A DNA stretch of 49,864 nt from Phlegmacium glaucopus. Taxonomy: Eukaryota; Basidiomycota; Agaricomycetes; Agaricales; Cortinariaceae. The first letter of the stretch is position 1, and every line of letters begins with the position of its first letter. The translations under genes were made by a program, and so were the position numbers. Below the pieces are notes generated by a model. That model was not told where the DNA came from. It made no database searches and saw nothing but the letters and a program-made list of their open reading frames with translations. Shown here piece after piece: positions 1 to 10,669 of the stretch. The stretch spans positions 1 through 49,864 of the forward strand of contig MU130295.1 of the NCBI GenBank assembly GCA_015039465.1. Reading direction: 5' to 3'.

Positions 1-339
1 ACAACCTCAACTACCCAGCCCCTCCTCCCCATCCAAATGGGATGTGAGGGGCTCATTTCAGGCTGTTTCAACACTCCAACCACCTCTGCCTGCTTTCGAC
101 ACACAACAGCAGATTATGAACCTACTATTGATAGTTAGAGTAGTACATATGGACTCAGACTCTGTGTAGATAGTTGAATATGATTTATACATATTAAATT
201 TCCTTATCCTTGTGTGAACATAGCTTTCTAGCCTCAGATTGACCAAAGTATATTGTAATAATAGTAATATTAACCCTACCCTATATAGCACTGTATAGTA
301 ATATATAGTACTGTATAGTAAATATATATCATTCCATAG

Positions 340-470
340 CATGACCGTGATGCTTGACAGCGCTGTAAATAAAGGACCCTTTACTATGGCACTATGGCGC
401 TGCCCAGTGCTGTCCGGTGCCGGTAAGCGGACCCCGAATTTACTGATGTAGCATGTGACCAACTTGAAGT
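340..470 (-). repeat. Dispersed repeat R1, copy 1
   Basis: The reverse complement of this segment matches 37950-38080: both share a 'catcagtaaattc' stretch, a 'ccggcaccggacagcac' block, 'gccatagtaaagggtc' and a 'cttgacagcgct' block in the same order. Around both copies lie many variants of 'gctatatag/gtgctata'. No coding or terminal features were identified, so the repeat class is unknown. Confidence 0.7.
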
Positions 471-942
471 AATATTAGCCTATTATTAGGTTGTAATATT
501 TCAAACAAAATTCTTACAAGACATTTGCATGAGCTGGTATGTGTTGTGTGAAAGTACTTGGTACCTCCCGACCCAAGGAGCAGCCAGGACTCAAAGGTTT
601 TTGTGGGTGCGAGACACACCCCAGTTATTAGGCATCAGCAATCATAACACGCCATAACAAATATGGTCAGTATATAATGTACCATACTTAGTGTTGGAGT
701 GTTGTGTAGTATTACATTGACAGCTCACAATACTCTGTAGTGATAATTAAGGACTACATAATGCTGTCAAATACTATTTCAAATCATGTCCATTTAAGTT
801 TTAATTATTTTTTGCATGATCCTTATTTCATCTCCAAGTTCAACAGATCAGCCCTAAACATGGTCTGTGCATTCCATCAAATTATCATCAAGTTCAACCA
901 ATGTTCAACATTTGACTTTAAGCTCACCACCTCACTGACCAT
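471..942. other. No gene recognised
   Basis: This stretch is AT-rich and contains no convincing exon, RNA gene or repeat boundary. Its right edge (935-942, ctgaccat) is the left target duplication of the hAT-type element that follows. Confidence 0.5.
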
Positions 943-1513
943 TAGTGTTTGAAGGTCCAATTACAAGACTGGAAAAAGACCATAACCAGACTGGACTGGA
1001 CCAGAAAAAGACCAGACCAGTGGTCTGGTCTTTTGATTTTTGAGAATCAAAGACGGGAAAAAGACCAGTCTGAACAAACAAAAGGGTAGCCCTAATTTAC
1101 CCCTTTCCAACGAGCCCAAGATCATAAAAATCTGATAAAAACTGGCTGAGAAATAAATAGATCTGTAAAATAGACTAAAATATTTGCTAAAATAAGACAT
1201 TTTACTAATATTACTGTAGAAAATCCAAATAATAATGGAATTTAATGTTCTTGGGCTCGTTCAGAAGCTATTATTTAACTGAACAACTGTTTCTGATACA
1301 AAAATATATATTTGTAAGCAGAAGACTGGTTGCAGACTGGTTAAGACCAGTTAGGACCAGGACCAGTCCTAGGACCAAAAAAAACCAGTGTAAACGGTCT
1401 TAAGTGGTCCAATCCAGTCTTTTGAGGTCTTAGGACAGAGGTGGACTGCTTATGGTCTCAGTTAAAGGCCCTGAGAGTCAAAAAAATGGACTGGACTAGA
1501 CTTTTAAACACTA
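943..1513 (+). mobile_element. hAT-type MITE, family 1, copy 1
   Basis: This 571-base non-autonomous element begins TAGTGTTTGAAGGTCC and ends AGACTTTTAAACACTA, so its tips are inverted. It is flanked by an exact 8-base duplication, ctgaccat, at 935-942 and 1514-1521. An 8-base duplication with TAGNG-type tips is the hallmark of the hAT superfamily. The interior carries many 'gaccag' and 'ggtcct' words and no reading frame for a transposase. Two further copies lie at 2552-3024 and 5512-6089 in the same orientation. This copy has lost several CpG sites that copy 3 retains. Confidence 0.92.
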
Positions 1514-2160
1514 CTGACCATTGCCACATCACCAACCATCACCCTCCTCCACCTGAACAACAACAACGGTAACCCCCCTCACTGGGGGTATTCCTTTTTC
1601 CTCATTGTGCCAGGGTGCTGACAGCTCTTTCTTTTTATCTTAATAGGCACTACCATGGCCTGACAATGAGTCAACAACAACAACATACAACAACTCAACT
1701 CACCATGACAACACATCACTGACCATTGCCATGTCACCAACCATCACCATGACCTCCTCCACCTGGGATGCAACAGCAATGGTAGACCCCCTCACCAGAG
1801 AGTATTTTTTTTCTTTATTATGGTGCTAATGAGCAACCCTTCTCAAAGCAGTTTTCTTTTTGATCTTAATTACTACTTCTATGGCACAGCAATGTACACA
1901 AATGATGGCATACAACAACATACAAACATATGATGACATACATCAACATATGATGGCAGTGACAGCAATGGCGGATGACAACAATGGTAAATGACAACAA
2001 TATAGGGCAATGATGTTGGTAAACAGCAACATACAACAATGTACATCATCAAAACAACATAGGGTGACCTACCACAATGACATATGATGATACACAACAA
2101 TGTACAACAATGTATGATGTCATATGACAACATACAACAACTTAGGATGACATACATGAT
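1514..2160. repeat. Duplicated CAAC/ACA-rich tract with a C-G hairpin
   Basis: A roughly 200-base unit is imperfectly duplicated: 'ctgaccattgcca' followed by 'tcaccaaccatcacc', 'cctcctccacctg' and a C-run/G-run pair occurs at about 1514-1590 and again at 1717-1805. The first unit has a clean hairpin at 1573-1588 (C6, loop, G5). From about 1890 to 2160 the sequence turns into a degenerate 'acaacatac/aatgtacaac' microsatellite. Open frames here are repeat artefacts. Confidence 0.65.
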
Positions 2161-2551
2161 GTAGATTCTATTTCTTAGTTGTGTGATATATGTAATTAGA
2201 CCATGTATGTTTCAGGTGTAGTTGCTGCAATGTACTTTTTTTTTCAATTTACTTGTCTTTGAGTAAGAAAATGGTTTAAAAAGTGAAAAGTAAACCAATA
2301 CTATTTGACCTCAGTATGGGTATGGAACTACAAGGGGCTACTACAGAGTGCTATGAGCCCCTAGGTGATGCTATGTGGTGCTTCATAGTGTCCACAGGAT
2401 GCTGCAAAGATAGGGACCTATGCTATGGCACTATGATGCTATAGACCATTATGTAACAGTCCATAGTGCACCCTGCATTTGCTAATGGGAGTAGTGATGG
2501 AAAAATTTGGTTCCATTTGGTTCTTAAGGGCTTTTCTCTGAACCCAGAAAT

Positions 2552-3024
2552 TAGTGCTTGAAGGTTCAGTCTTGGGACCACCAAAAGACCACAACTGGAC
2601 CAGACTGGACTGGAAAAAGACCAGACCTGGGGTCCTGGTCTTTGACATTTGAGAATCAAAGACTGATAAAAGACTGGTTCAAATAACTGTAAATGTAGCC
2701 CTAATGTTTCCCTTTCCAATGACCCCAAGATCATAAAAAACAGATAAAAACTGGCCAAGAAATAAATAAAACTGTAAAATATATGCCAAAATTGGACATT
2801 TTACTAATATTATTGTAGAAATTCCAAATATCAATGGATGTTAATGTTCTTGGGCTCATTTGGAAGCTATTACCTAGCTGAACAACTGTTTTTGATACAG
2901 AAATATATATTTATTAGTAGACAACTGGTTTTAGACAACTGGTTTAAGACTGGTTAAGACAAGTCAAGTCCAGGGACTGAACAAAACCGATGTAGACTGG
3001 ACTGGACCAGACTTTTAAACACTA
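2552..3024 (+). mobile_element. hAT-type MITE, family 1, copy 2 (internally deleted)
   Basis: This is a 473-base copy of the family-1 element, about 100 bases shorter inside than copies 1 and 3. It starts TAGTGCTTGAAGG and ends AGACTTTTAAACACTA. Flanks are ccagaaat (2544-2551) and ccagaact (3025-3032), an 8-base duplication with one mismatch, consistent with an older insertion. It has the fewest CpG dinucleotides of the three copies. It sits inside a region whose edges ('aaaaatttggttc' near 2500 and 'gaaccaaactttttat' near 3100) are inverted, possibly an older disrupted element. Confidence 0.88.
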
Positions 3025-3375
3025 CCAGAACTGGACTCTCCATTTGGTTCTTCTGGTTCTGGACAGTTCAGTTCAGGGTTCAGAGACTTGCAAACTGTGA
3101 ACCAAACTTTTTATAGGAATAAAATAAAATAAAGAATTGGCCTCTGAACTGTGAACTGAGCTGAAATTACTACACAAATTTTCATTGGGACACATAGGAT
3201 TCATGCTATGTACATAGAGTCCTTTAGCTTCCAAACCAGTCTCAGAGTCAGAGCCATTGAGAGCATCAATCAAGGCATCAATATGCCCATTCTGGTATGC
3301 ACTCTTCAGGATCTGCAATGCCTCAAATATCTCTGTTGATAGCTGATTCCTTTGTGCTGTGTCTGTGATACCACT

Positions 3376-3516
3376 TGTTATGGCAACTGCAACACTGACT
3401 TAGTCAAGCTAGCAGGGGATCCTAAATTAATATATTATAAGTGTGACTATGGCTAACTCACCTAGCAGGGGATCCTAAAAGGAAAAGATAGGGATCCCTG
3501 CTAAGGTGAGGAGGTA
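3376..3516 (+). mobile_element. LTR family TGTTAGG, copy a, left part
   Basis: This segment aligns with the first 140 bases of the solo LTR at 3796-4209. Both share 'ggcaactgc', 'gacttagtcaagct', two 'tagcaggggatcc' boxes and an inverted 'ggatccctgcta' box. It begins TGTTATGG. At 3515-3516 (TA) it is interrupted by the foldback element 3517-4661, and the right part resumes at 4662. The inverted boxes can form a GC-rich hairpin. Confidence 0.75.
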
Positions 3517-4661
3517 TTTTTCATGTGACTTTGCCAATGTCACAATCACAATATATTTCACACCCTATATTCAAACAAATGCTGCTTGCTCAATTCTTGG
3601 AGTAATGACTTGAAAATTTGTAGATAATCTTAGATATGCATTATGTTGGTGCCCAAACCACCAAAAGCTCCATTTTCATTTTTTTTATTTTCCAACTTTT
3701 TACATCCTGACCACATGTACCTACCATGGTCAAATGCTTTCTGTATGAGTTTAAATGTGGTTCAAGGCCTGAAAAAATTCATGTATACTCTATAGTGTTA
3801 GGGCAACTGCGATGCTGACTTAGTCAAGCTAGCAGGGGGATCCAAAGTTAATAATATTTCAGAAAAGATATCTACAAGTGACTTACCTAGCAGGGGATCC
3901 AAAGAGGAAAGGATGGGGATCCCTGCTAGGCTGGGGGTATTTAAGTACTAATATGGACATAATGGAGATATAAAATAAATAAAGGAATGATACAATAATA
4001 ATTAATTAATTAAATAAGAAGTGGTGTGATGTGAAAAATAGAAATAAAAGACAGAGCAAACCGGAGGATTGGAGTTGGAATGGAGTTATGGGGTTCTGGA
4101 GTAAACTGGTGATGGAAATGGAGTTGGACGGAAAGTCAGAGGTCATTGAAAAGGTGGGATGTATGATTCTGAGGTTGAGGTTTGGGTTGAAATTGGGTGT
4201 CCCCTAACATATAGTATGTAAAACAAGTGTATAAATCTTTTCAGGACAATCAAAGTTATGGCTGGATGTCAATATGCAATTTAATTAAACAGAAACATTT
4301 AATTTTAATAAAAACTGTTAAATAAAAGTACAGATTGACATCCTTCCAGAGCTCTGATTGTCCTGAACATATCTATGCATATTTTTTACATACCACAGGG
4401 TATACATGAACTTTTTCAGGCCTTGAATCACATTTAAACTCATACAGAAAGCATTTGACCATGGTAGGGACATGTGGTCAGGATGTAAAAAGCTGGAAAA
4501 TAAAAAAAATAAAAATGGAGCTTTTGGTGGTCTGAGCACCAACATGATGCATATCTACAAATTTTCAAGTCATTACTTCAAGAATTGAGCAAGCAGCATT
4601 TATTTGAATATAGGGTGTGAAATATATTGTGATTGTGACATTGGCAAAGTCACATGAAAAA
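3517..4661. mobile_element. Foldback/TIR element with TA target duplication
   Basis: The ends are long inverted repeats: 'tttttcatgtgactttgcc' at the left and its complement at the right, with arms of roughly 280 bases (3517-3795 against 4395-4661). It is flanked by TA on each side (3515-3516 and 4662-4663), the target dinucleotide typical of Tc1/mariner-like elements. It carries the solo LTR 3796-4209 inside its left arm; without that insertion it would be about 726 bases. A second, shorter inverted pair around 4242-4370 forms the centre of the palindrome. No transposase frame is visible. Confidence 0.82.
3796..4209 (+). mobile_element. Solo LTR, TGTTAGG family, copy b
   Basis: This 414-base unit starts TGTTAGGG and ends GTGTCCCCTAACA, i.e. 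TG...CA with short inverted tips. It is flanked by the 5-base duplication tatag (3791-3795 and 4210-4214). Comparison with the other arm of the surrounding foldback shows an uninterrupted sequence at the equivalent point, giving independent proof of insertion. The 5' part holds inverted 'tagcaggggatcc' boxes. There is no internal region, so it is a recombination remnant of an LTR retrotransposon. Confidence 0.88.
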
Positions 4662-4926
4662 TACAATAAGTACAGGTATGGACATAACAGACATATGAAA
4701 ATAAATGAATAAATGATATGAGAATAAAATAATAAAAGTGGTGTTATATGAAAAATAATAAAATAATAGTGTAAGGTTGTAAGTTTGGTTCAGGTTAGGC
4801 CCAATCAAGAGTTGGGGGTGGAGTTGGGCCTGATTGGTTGGGTGAGGAATCAGGTTCATTGATGAGGTGGAATGTAGATACTTGGGAGTTGAGTTGGGAG
4901 TGGGTTTGGAGTTGGGACTGAGATTG
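4662..4926 (+). mobile_element. LTR family TGTTAGG, copy a, right part (truncated)
   Basis: This continues the LTR interrupted at 3516 and aligns with 3950-4180 of copy b (shared 'tatggacataa' and 'aaaataaataaa' followed by a 'ggagttgg'-rich tract). The expected end GTGTCCCCTAACA is missing. Instead the sequence runs into a CTTTACCCTCCCCAC end of the palindromic-word family at 4927. Confidence 0.65.
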
Positions 4927-5255
4927 GCAGTACTTTACCCTCCCCACATGTTCTGCTCGGATCTGAGTGGATCTGCTCAGAATGTGTGGGGGAGAGAGTA
5001 AAGTCCTCAATAGACTAGGAATTAACTTGGAATGGACTAGGAATTAACTCAGAATGGACTCAGAATGGACTAGGAATGGACTAGGAATGGACTAGAAATC
5101 ACTCAGGATTTGTATCTTTTTCAAGTTGGAATATGCTCAGATTCTGCTTGGAATGACTCAGAATGACTAGGAATCTAACATGCAAATTTTTATTTATTTT
5201 TACTCAGACTAAGGTTGGAATTTACTTGGAATGTGTGGGGGAGGAGGGTAAAGTA
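4927..5255. mobile_element. Palindromic-word element(s), CCCCCA-end family, copy G
   Basis: The left edge reads CAGTACTTTACCCTCCCCAC. Two right-end-like motifs occur, at about 4988-5010 (TGTGGGGGAGAGAGTAAAGT) and about 5226-5255 (GTGGGGGAGGAGGGTAAAG), so this may be two nested or rearranged elements. The interior between them is a minisatellite of 'ggaatggactaggaattaac' words with a 'ctcag' variant. No clear 8-base duplication was found. Confidence 0.55.
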
Positions 5256-5468
5256 CTGTGTTGAGCTGCACATCTTGCATAGGGTCCATTATTCAGCCTA
5301 TAATATTACTTTTGTTCATTTTGGTTTTTCTGCTAGTCCTAGTAGTGGCATGAGGGAGTCTAGGAACCTATCTGAAAGTAACATAGTAAATAATTAGAAA
5401 AAGGTAAACAACTGGGGAAGGGACATACTCATTCCACCATGCTAGAGTTTCCTTGACCCAAGGGTCTG

Positions 5469-7070
5469 TGTTATGAGCTTTACTTTTTATTTTTATTAAC
5501 TCCACCAAACATAGTGTTTGAAGGTCCGGTTACGAGACCGGAAAAGACTGTAACCAGACCAGTGGTCTGGTCTTTTGATTTTTGAGAATCAAAGACTGGA
5601 AAAAGACCGGTCTTGATTAACCGGTATTTTGAGTTTCAGACCAATTTAAACCAACAAAAATGTAGCCTTAATTTGGCCCTTTCCAACGAGCCCAAGATCA
5701 TAAAACTCCGATAAAAACTGGTTGAGAAATAAATAGATCCGTAAAATAGTCTAAAATATTCGCTAAAATAAGACATTTTACTAATATTACTGTAGAAAAT
5801 CCAAATATTAACGGAATTTAACGTTCTTAGGCTTGTTCGGAAGCTATTATTTAATAGAACAACCGTTTATGATACAACAGTATATATTTGTCAGCAGAAG
5901 ACTGGTTGCAGACTGGTTAAGACCAGTTAGGACCAGGACCAGTCCTAGGACCGAAAAAAACCAATGTAAACCGGTCCTAAGCGGTCCAGTCCAGTCTCTT
6001 GAGGTCCTAGGATCGAGGTGGACCGGTTACAGTCTCGGTTAAAAGCCCTGAGGGTCAAAAGACCAGACCGGACCAGACTTTAAACACTAACCAAACACAT
6101 TACTGTTTCACCTACATATGCTTTACATCTCTTTTTCATTACCACTTACATGCTTTTTCCTTTACCTTTTCATTGTTTCACATATGTTTCATCTATGACT
6201 CACATACATGCATATGACTCATTGAATGAGTCATCCTTACTTTTACCCATGAGTCATTCTCTATATGCAACTCACCTTTCTAGTATAAATACCATATTTA
6301 CCTCTCTGTATTTTCTCCAGCTAGTTCTTGAGAATACTACCTACTTCCTCTGTCTGAATGCTTCAAAGTCATAACATCTTCTCTTCTGGGTTCAAGAGGA
6401 TGTCTTGATGTGCTTAGAGTGGCAAGAGCATCTTAATCAAATTCTGATGGGGTTCAAGTTCCAGTTGGAGTAGCAAACAAATAGTTGTTGTTGCTATCAA
6501 TGTTTCTTCTTTTTGGAGAGAATGATGTCTTTGTTTAATTCTCTTATGTATTTCTCCTTTCACTATGTTCAGGTTCAGTTTCATTTTGGTTCAGGGTTTA
6601 GCTGAATGTAAACTGTTTGCTTCTAAGAAGAGAGTGAGTGTGGAATACAACAGCTAGTTCTTTTGTTATGACTTCAAAAGGTTCAGAAGTGTTCTGACCT
6701 TAAACAGTCAGATAGAGATTGATTTGTCAGTTTAGAATGAGCTCTTGAGAGTGCTGAGAAGTCATCTCAGTATTGCCTTAGGGAGTTTGAGAGAGCTCAA
6801 GAAGAAAATTATGTATGATTCTCAAGGACTAGCTAAGGAATATACAAAAATTAAATACAGTATTTATACTGGAGAAATGAGTTGCATGTAAGAAGTGAGT
6901 CATATGTAAAAATGGAAATGACTCATGTAAATGAGTCCTAAGATGAAACAATGAAAAAGAGAAGATGTGTGCATGTGGATGGAAATAAAAAGAAAATGTA
7001 TAAAATGTGTAGATGAAATGTCCATGTGTTTGGTGGAGTTTAAAAAAAGAAATGAAAGAAATTCATAACA
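5469..7070. mobile_element. Long foldback element carrying a hAT MITE
   Basis: The tips read TGTTATGA and TCATAACA. The left arm (about 5469-6345, minus the MITE at 5512-6089) is inverted against 6810-7070. Matching blocks include 'aactccaccaaacacat', 'cattgtttcat', 'atgagtcat', 'catatgactcac', 'gcaactca', 'agtataaatac' and 'ctagtccttgagaat'. The central spacer (about 6346-6809) has no gene. The flanks (gtctg and ctgtc) do not form a clean duplication, so class assignment is open. TG...CA tips could mean two inverted LTRs. Confidence 0.65.
5512..6089 (+). mobile_element. hAT-type MITE, family 1, copy 3 (best preserved)
   Basis: This 578-base copy starts TAGTGTTTGAAGGTCCGG and ends CCAGACTTTAAACACTA. 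It is flanked by an exact 8-base duplication, accaaaca (5504-5511 and 6090-6097). It keeps many CCGG and CG sites that have become TG/CA in copies 1 and 2, so it is probably the youngest. It is inserted in the left arm of the surrounding foldback element. Confidence 0.93.
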
Positions 7071-7159
7071 CTGTCTCTATGGCCTAACCCATGATCCAAA
7101 ACTTAGTTGAAGATATGGATGTTGATGAAAAAAAGAAGTTGATAGAAGACATAGTCAAG

Positions 7160-7250
7160 GAATGTCTGTGTTGCCCATAGGATTGTCATGGGTTTTTCAG
7201 CCCCTGCAGGTTGGCAGGTAGGGTACAGTGGGGTATGGGTAGTGTAGCCC
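7160..7250 (-). mobile_element. hAT family 2 fragment
   Basis: The block beginning 'taggattgtcatgggttttt', with 'cccctgcaggttggcagg' and 'tagggtacagtggggtatgg', matches the end of the elements at 8716-9031 and 21644-21872. Only about 80 bases remain and the other terminus is absent. Confidence 0.65.
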
Positions 7251-8136
7251 TTCTGATCCATCTCTACTTAGTTGATTCCTTTGTCTACACAGCAGGCGCC
7301 ACCTCCAGTGTTGCAGTAAGTTTCTTTTTAACCTTTTATTTTACCTCGTCATCAATCTCAACAAACCATCCACCATCCCAGCTCTTTCAATCACTTCTTG
7401 GCTTTGCTTTCCCATGATTTGGTCAACAGATGTTCAACACACTTGGGCTTGGAGAGGGAAATTCTGTATTTTTATTTTAGTTCATTTGCCTGTTTGATAT
7501 TTTCATTGAATTGAATGTGCCCACGGTCATTAGCTGGTTTGTCCATTGTTCTCAGCATTCTATTCCCTATCTGGCTCTATTAAAAAGAAGAAGAATTGCA
7601 TGCTAGAAATCCTTTGACTAAACTTGAAGAGTCGACTATATCAAGAATATGATAAATCCCACCCCAGTGAGGAGGTTTGCTCGGTACTTGCTTGCTATTT
7701 GGAATTGCTATTACCCCTCATAATCATACCTCACTATTATACACCCCCAAATAAACTGATATAAGGGTCTGATATCAGTATGTAACATTTCCAAGGTAAA
7801 TCATTCTGCTGTCATTATATTACACATTCAAAACACTCATGGTAAAATATTTCTTGCTACATTTGACCTAAATGTTTTCAACACTTACCAATGATAGTGG
7901 CTGCAATTTGAAGCGTATAACTGATAAAATGGGCCTGCCTTCTGAAGGTTTCTCTGTGATAGTTATGGCCATCCTGTGGGTGACCCAATAAACAATGAGA
8001 AGTGGAGATAGGACCTGTGTATGAAATTTGAATGAGTTTCCTTTATTGCTTGACTGAAAAGTCCAAGAAAGCTGTGAATGCTTACATATATATGCACCAA
8101 CAGCTGCATTGGAATATATATGTTAGCTTGCTGAAA
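7251..8136. other. No gene recognised
   Basis: Short open frames are present but none shows exon signals or a recognisable family. The right edge (8132-8136, tgaaa) is the target duplication of the next solo LTR. Confidence 0.5.
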
Positions 8137-8696
8137 TGTTACATTCCGTTATACGTTACTCTGGTCTGGCTCCGTCGGAGCTGTTTCCGGTAGTCCGTAC
8201 TCCGTACAGTGCCTTCCCTTATATCCCGAACTACTCTTCCTATGTTCAACTCCGAGACTTCTCCGTGTCATTCCGGTTCCTCCGTCCATACTCCAAACCC
8301 GTTATCCCTTCTTCACCACTACCACTATTCTTTGTCATCATCTTTCCCATCATCAGTCAGCACACCAGCCATGGATTATTCACCCAAGAATGCAGGACCT
8401 TTTCCGGGAGCAGAACGCAGCACTTATATTTATATTCTATATTTCGGTTGCAATTCCTTTTATATTTAAAGTACTCAAACTTGTATGTTTTCCCTTAGTT
8501 TGAATATCAACTTTGTTTCCTCCTCTTGTTCATCCTCTAAAGTCACTGAGGTCTTCCGTCTTATTACTTCTTCTTCCGTTCCAAAATCAGGACATCTTAG
8601 GAGCTGGGCGGCACAGCACACACGCTGAGGCCAACGTCCTTTCCGCTTACTGTTCCGGAGTAACTCCGATGTGACTTCCTTGTTTTAAACTTAACA
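8137..8696 (+). mobile_element. Solo LTR, TGTTAC family, copy A
   Basis: This 560-base unit begins TGTTACATTCCG and ends AAACTTAACA, with an exact 5-base duplication tgaaa (8132-8136 and 8697-8701). The second copy, inverted, is at 33258-33849. This copy is CpG-rich ('ccgttatacg', 'ccgtcggagctg', 'ttccggtagtccgtactccg'). The other copy has mostly TG or CA at the equivalent positions. The open frames across it are artefacts of the LTR. Confidence 0.92.
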
Positions 8697-8715
8697 TGAA
8701 AGAACAGAATGAAAT

Positions 8716-9031
8716 TAGTGATTGACAGGGGTAACCCTCGGGTATCTCGATGCTGACCTGTACCCATACCACTGAGACCCCTGCCTGTTAAACCTGCGGG
8801 TTTACCTGTCAAAATGAGCCTAAAAGCACCCAAAACGACCCAGAAATGAGCAAGATATGTGCTAAATAATATGTTATATCATTTTGGCTATATCTCCACC
8901 AATTCTCATCTATTTTGGATGTTCTAGGGCTCATTTTGTAGGTGGCAGGTACAGAAATCTGTACCTGTACCTGTACTTGTCTGTATCCGGCCTGCTTACC
9001 GGCAGAAATTCAAACCCCATGGCAATCACTA
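8716..9031 (+). mobile_element. hAT-type MITE, family 2, complete copy
   Basis: A 316-base element with tips TAGTGATTG and CAATCACTA, flanked by an exact 8-base duplication aatgaaat (8708-8715 and 9032-9039). It contains 'gtacctgtacctgtac' and 'acccataccactgagacc' tracts and a conserved central block ('tagcacatatcttgc' read on the minus strand, 'aaatgagccctag') shared with 21644-21872. A longer relative with a (CCCTTAC)-like interior is at 37274-37846. Confidence 0.93.
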
Positions 9032-9039
9032 AATGAAAT

Positions 9040-9351
9040 AGACCAAGCTGAAGACAAGTGCTGAAGATTCAACACAGATGATAAGGGTTATCATGCAGGG
9101 ACTGTTATGTTCCACTCCAATTGTCTTCTGGGTGTATTTTTTGAAATGTAGAATTTGTAAAGTAATCAAGATGGCAGTGAGGACATTGAGAATGACTGTG
9201 ATGCCTGTCATCACCATGATGAACCAGCCCATTCAGTCAAATATACAGAGTTAGCCCATGAAAATAAAGGTGACAAAAGCCCAAAGTTGTCCATTCAGCA
9301 GATGTTCAGTGGATTATACAGGACACCAGAGGATGTCCATTGAGCTCAGTT
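9040..9351. repeat. Left stub of the 44-base minisatellite plus unannotated sequence
   Basis: At 9325-9351 there is a recognisable unit ('gaggatgtccattgagctca') of the minisatellite that resumes at 10670. The 1.3 kb solo LTR is therefore inserted at or near the edge of that array. The preceding 280 bases contain no recognised gene. Confidence 0.6.
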
Positions 9352-9355
9352 CCGG

Positions 9356-10665
9356 TGATATGATTTTTAAAATTTGTAGTTCACAACAAATCCAACAACC
9401 AGCAACCAATAACAAATTCTTGTTTTGAGCAAATTGGGGTTTCCTTGAAAGTATAACCAGTATACTCTTGAATAAAATTTCAAATACAGGTTTAAAGTCC
9501 AATTCTTTTTAGACTATTTTTGGCAATCTGTACACTCATCAAACACTCTTTCTCTTTATGACCAGTTTTTAAAGTCCAATTTCTTAGACTATATGATATT
9601 GTGATTTGATGGACAAAGATAATTCCCTTTTTGGGGTTCAATATTCTTTGCTTGTATGAAAACCCAATTTGGATGAACATAGACAAGTCCCTTAAGGATT
9701 TAATATTCTATGAACAGTTCCAAAAACAAATGATTTAAAGTCCCACAGGCAGACTATGAAACAGCTTTATAGTACAAGGATTTCTCCTCAGACTCTGACA
9801 AAGGCTTTAATATTCCAACTCCAAAGACAAGTCCCTATAGGATTTAATATTCTTTGTTTAAACAGAACAAAGACAAGTCCCTTTAGGATTTAATATTCTT
9901 TGAACTGAGTGAAGTAGGACAAGTCCACTTGTAATTCCAATCTAACTTGTGCCAATTCACAGTGGTGAAATTTGGGAAAGAAAGGATGAGTGTAAATTCA
10001 CTAATTTTACTGGTACTTTCTGGCTACCTTAATACATAAATGAGAAACAATATTAAGTAAGAGTCTGTGGTGTCAGGTCTATGTTTTATAATTACTGATG
10101 CTGTTTTATGATGTCAAGTCTTGTTTTTGGATGATAAATCCTTGTTTTATGATGTCAAGTCTTGTTTCTAGATGACTGAGCATTGTTTTATGATGTCAGG
10201 TCTTGTTTCTAGATGACTGAGCATGGTTTTATGATGTCATATGTCTCATGATGTCATAAATGTCACAGAGTGTTTCACTGTTTCAGGAACTTTATTGATG
10301 TTTACTGATATCGTCCTAGGACTTGTATGACAAATTCCTTCACAGTTGTAGACTTGATAGTTACTTTAGATTGCAAGTTGTTCATTTGACCATTATGGAT
10401 TTTTGTATGGTTATAGTCTGAACTTTTTGTAGTGTTATTTTACAGTATGATAAATAGATCAATTCAGATCATAGTTATCTGCTGATTTAACATTCAAGAC
10501 TTTGCAATTTCCAGTTTAATCAACAAGTGTAGTCAACACTTTTGACCCTTACACTATCAATTTGTAGATTAATTCATGGCTGGGTTATTGATCTTTTTGA
10601 TTCAATTGAAGAATAATATTATGAAAAATGAATAATCCATAGGTATTCAATTTTCAGTCCTATCA
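9356..10665 (-). mobile_element. Solo LTR, TGATAGG family, copy 1
   Basis: This 1310-base unit, read on the minus strand, begins TGATAGGACTGAAAACTG and ends CATATCA. It is flanked by ccgg on both sides (9352-9355 and 10666-10669), a 4-base duplication. Its second copy on the plus strand is 35009-36301, also with a 4-base duplication. Inside are four to five tandem copies of a block containing 'gacaagtccctttaggattt' and 'aatattctttg'. It is an LTR remnant with no coding region. Confidence 0.9.
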
Positions 10666-10669
10666 CCGG

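Noticed and set aside
2490..3120. Larger foldback around hAT copy 2 (aaaaatttggttc / gaaccaaactttttat)
   Set aside because: Only about 14 bases of inverted match and no duplication; too weak to define an element.
8136..8498. 120-codon plus-strand frame
   Set aside because: Lies wholly inside a solo LTR defined by TG...CA ends and 5-base duplications; the homologous LTR copy does not keep the frame.
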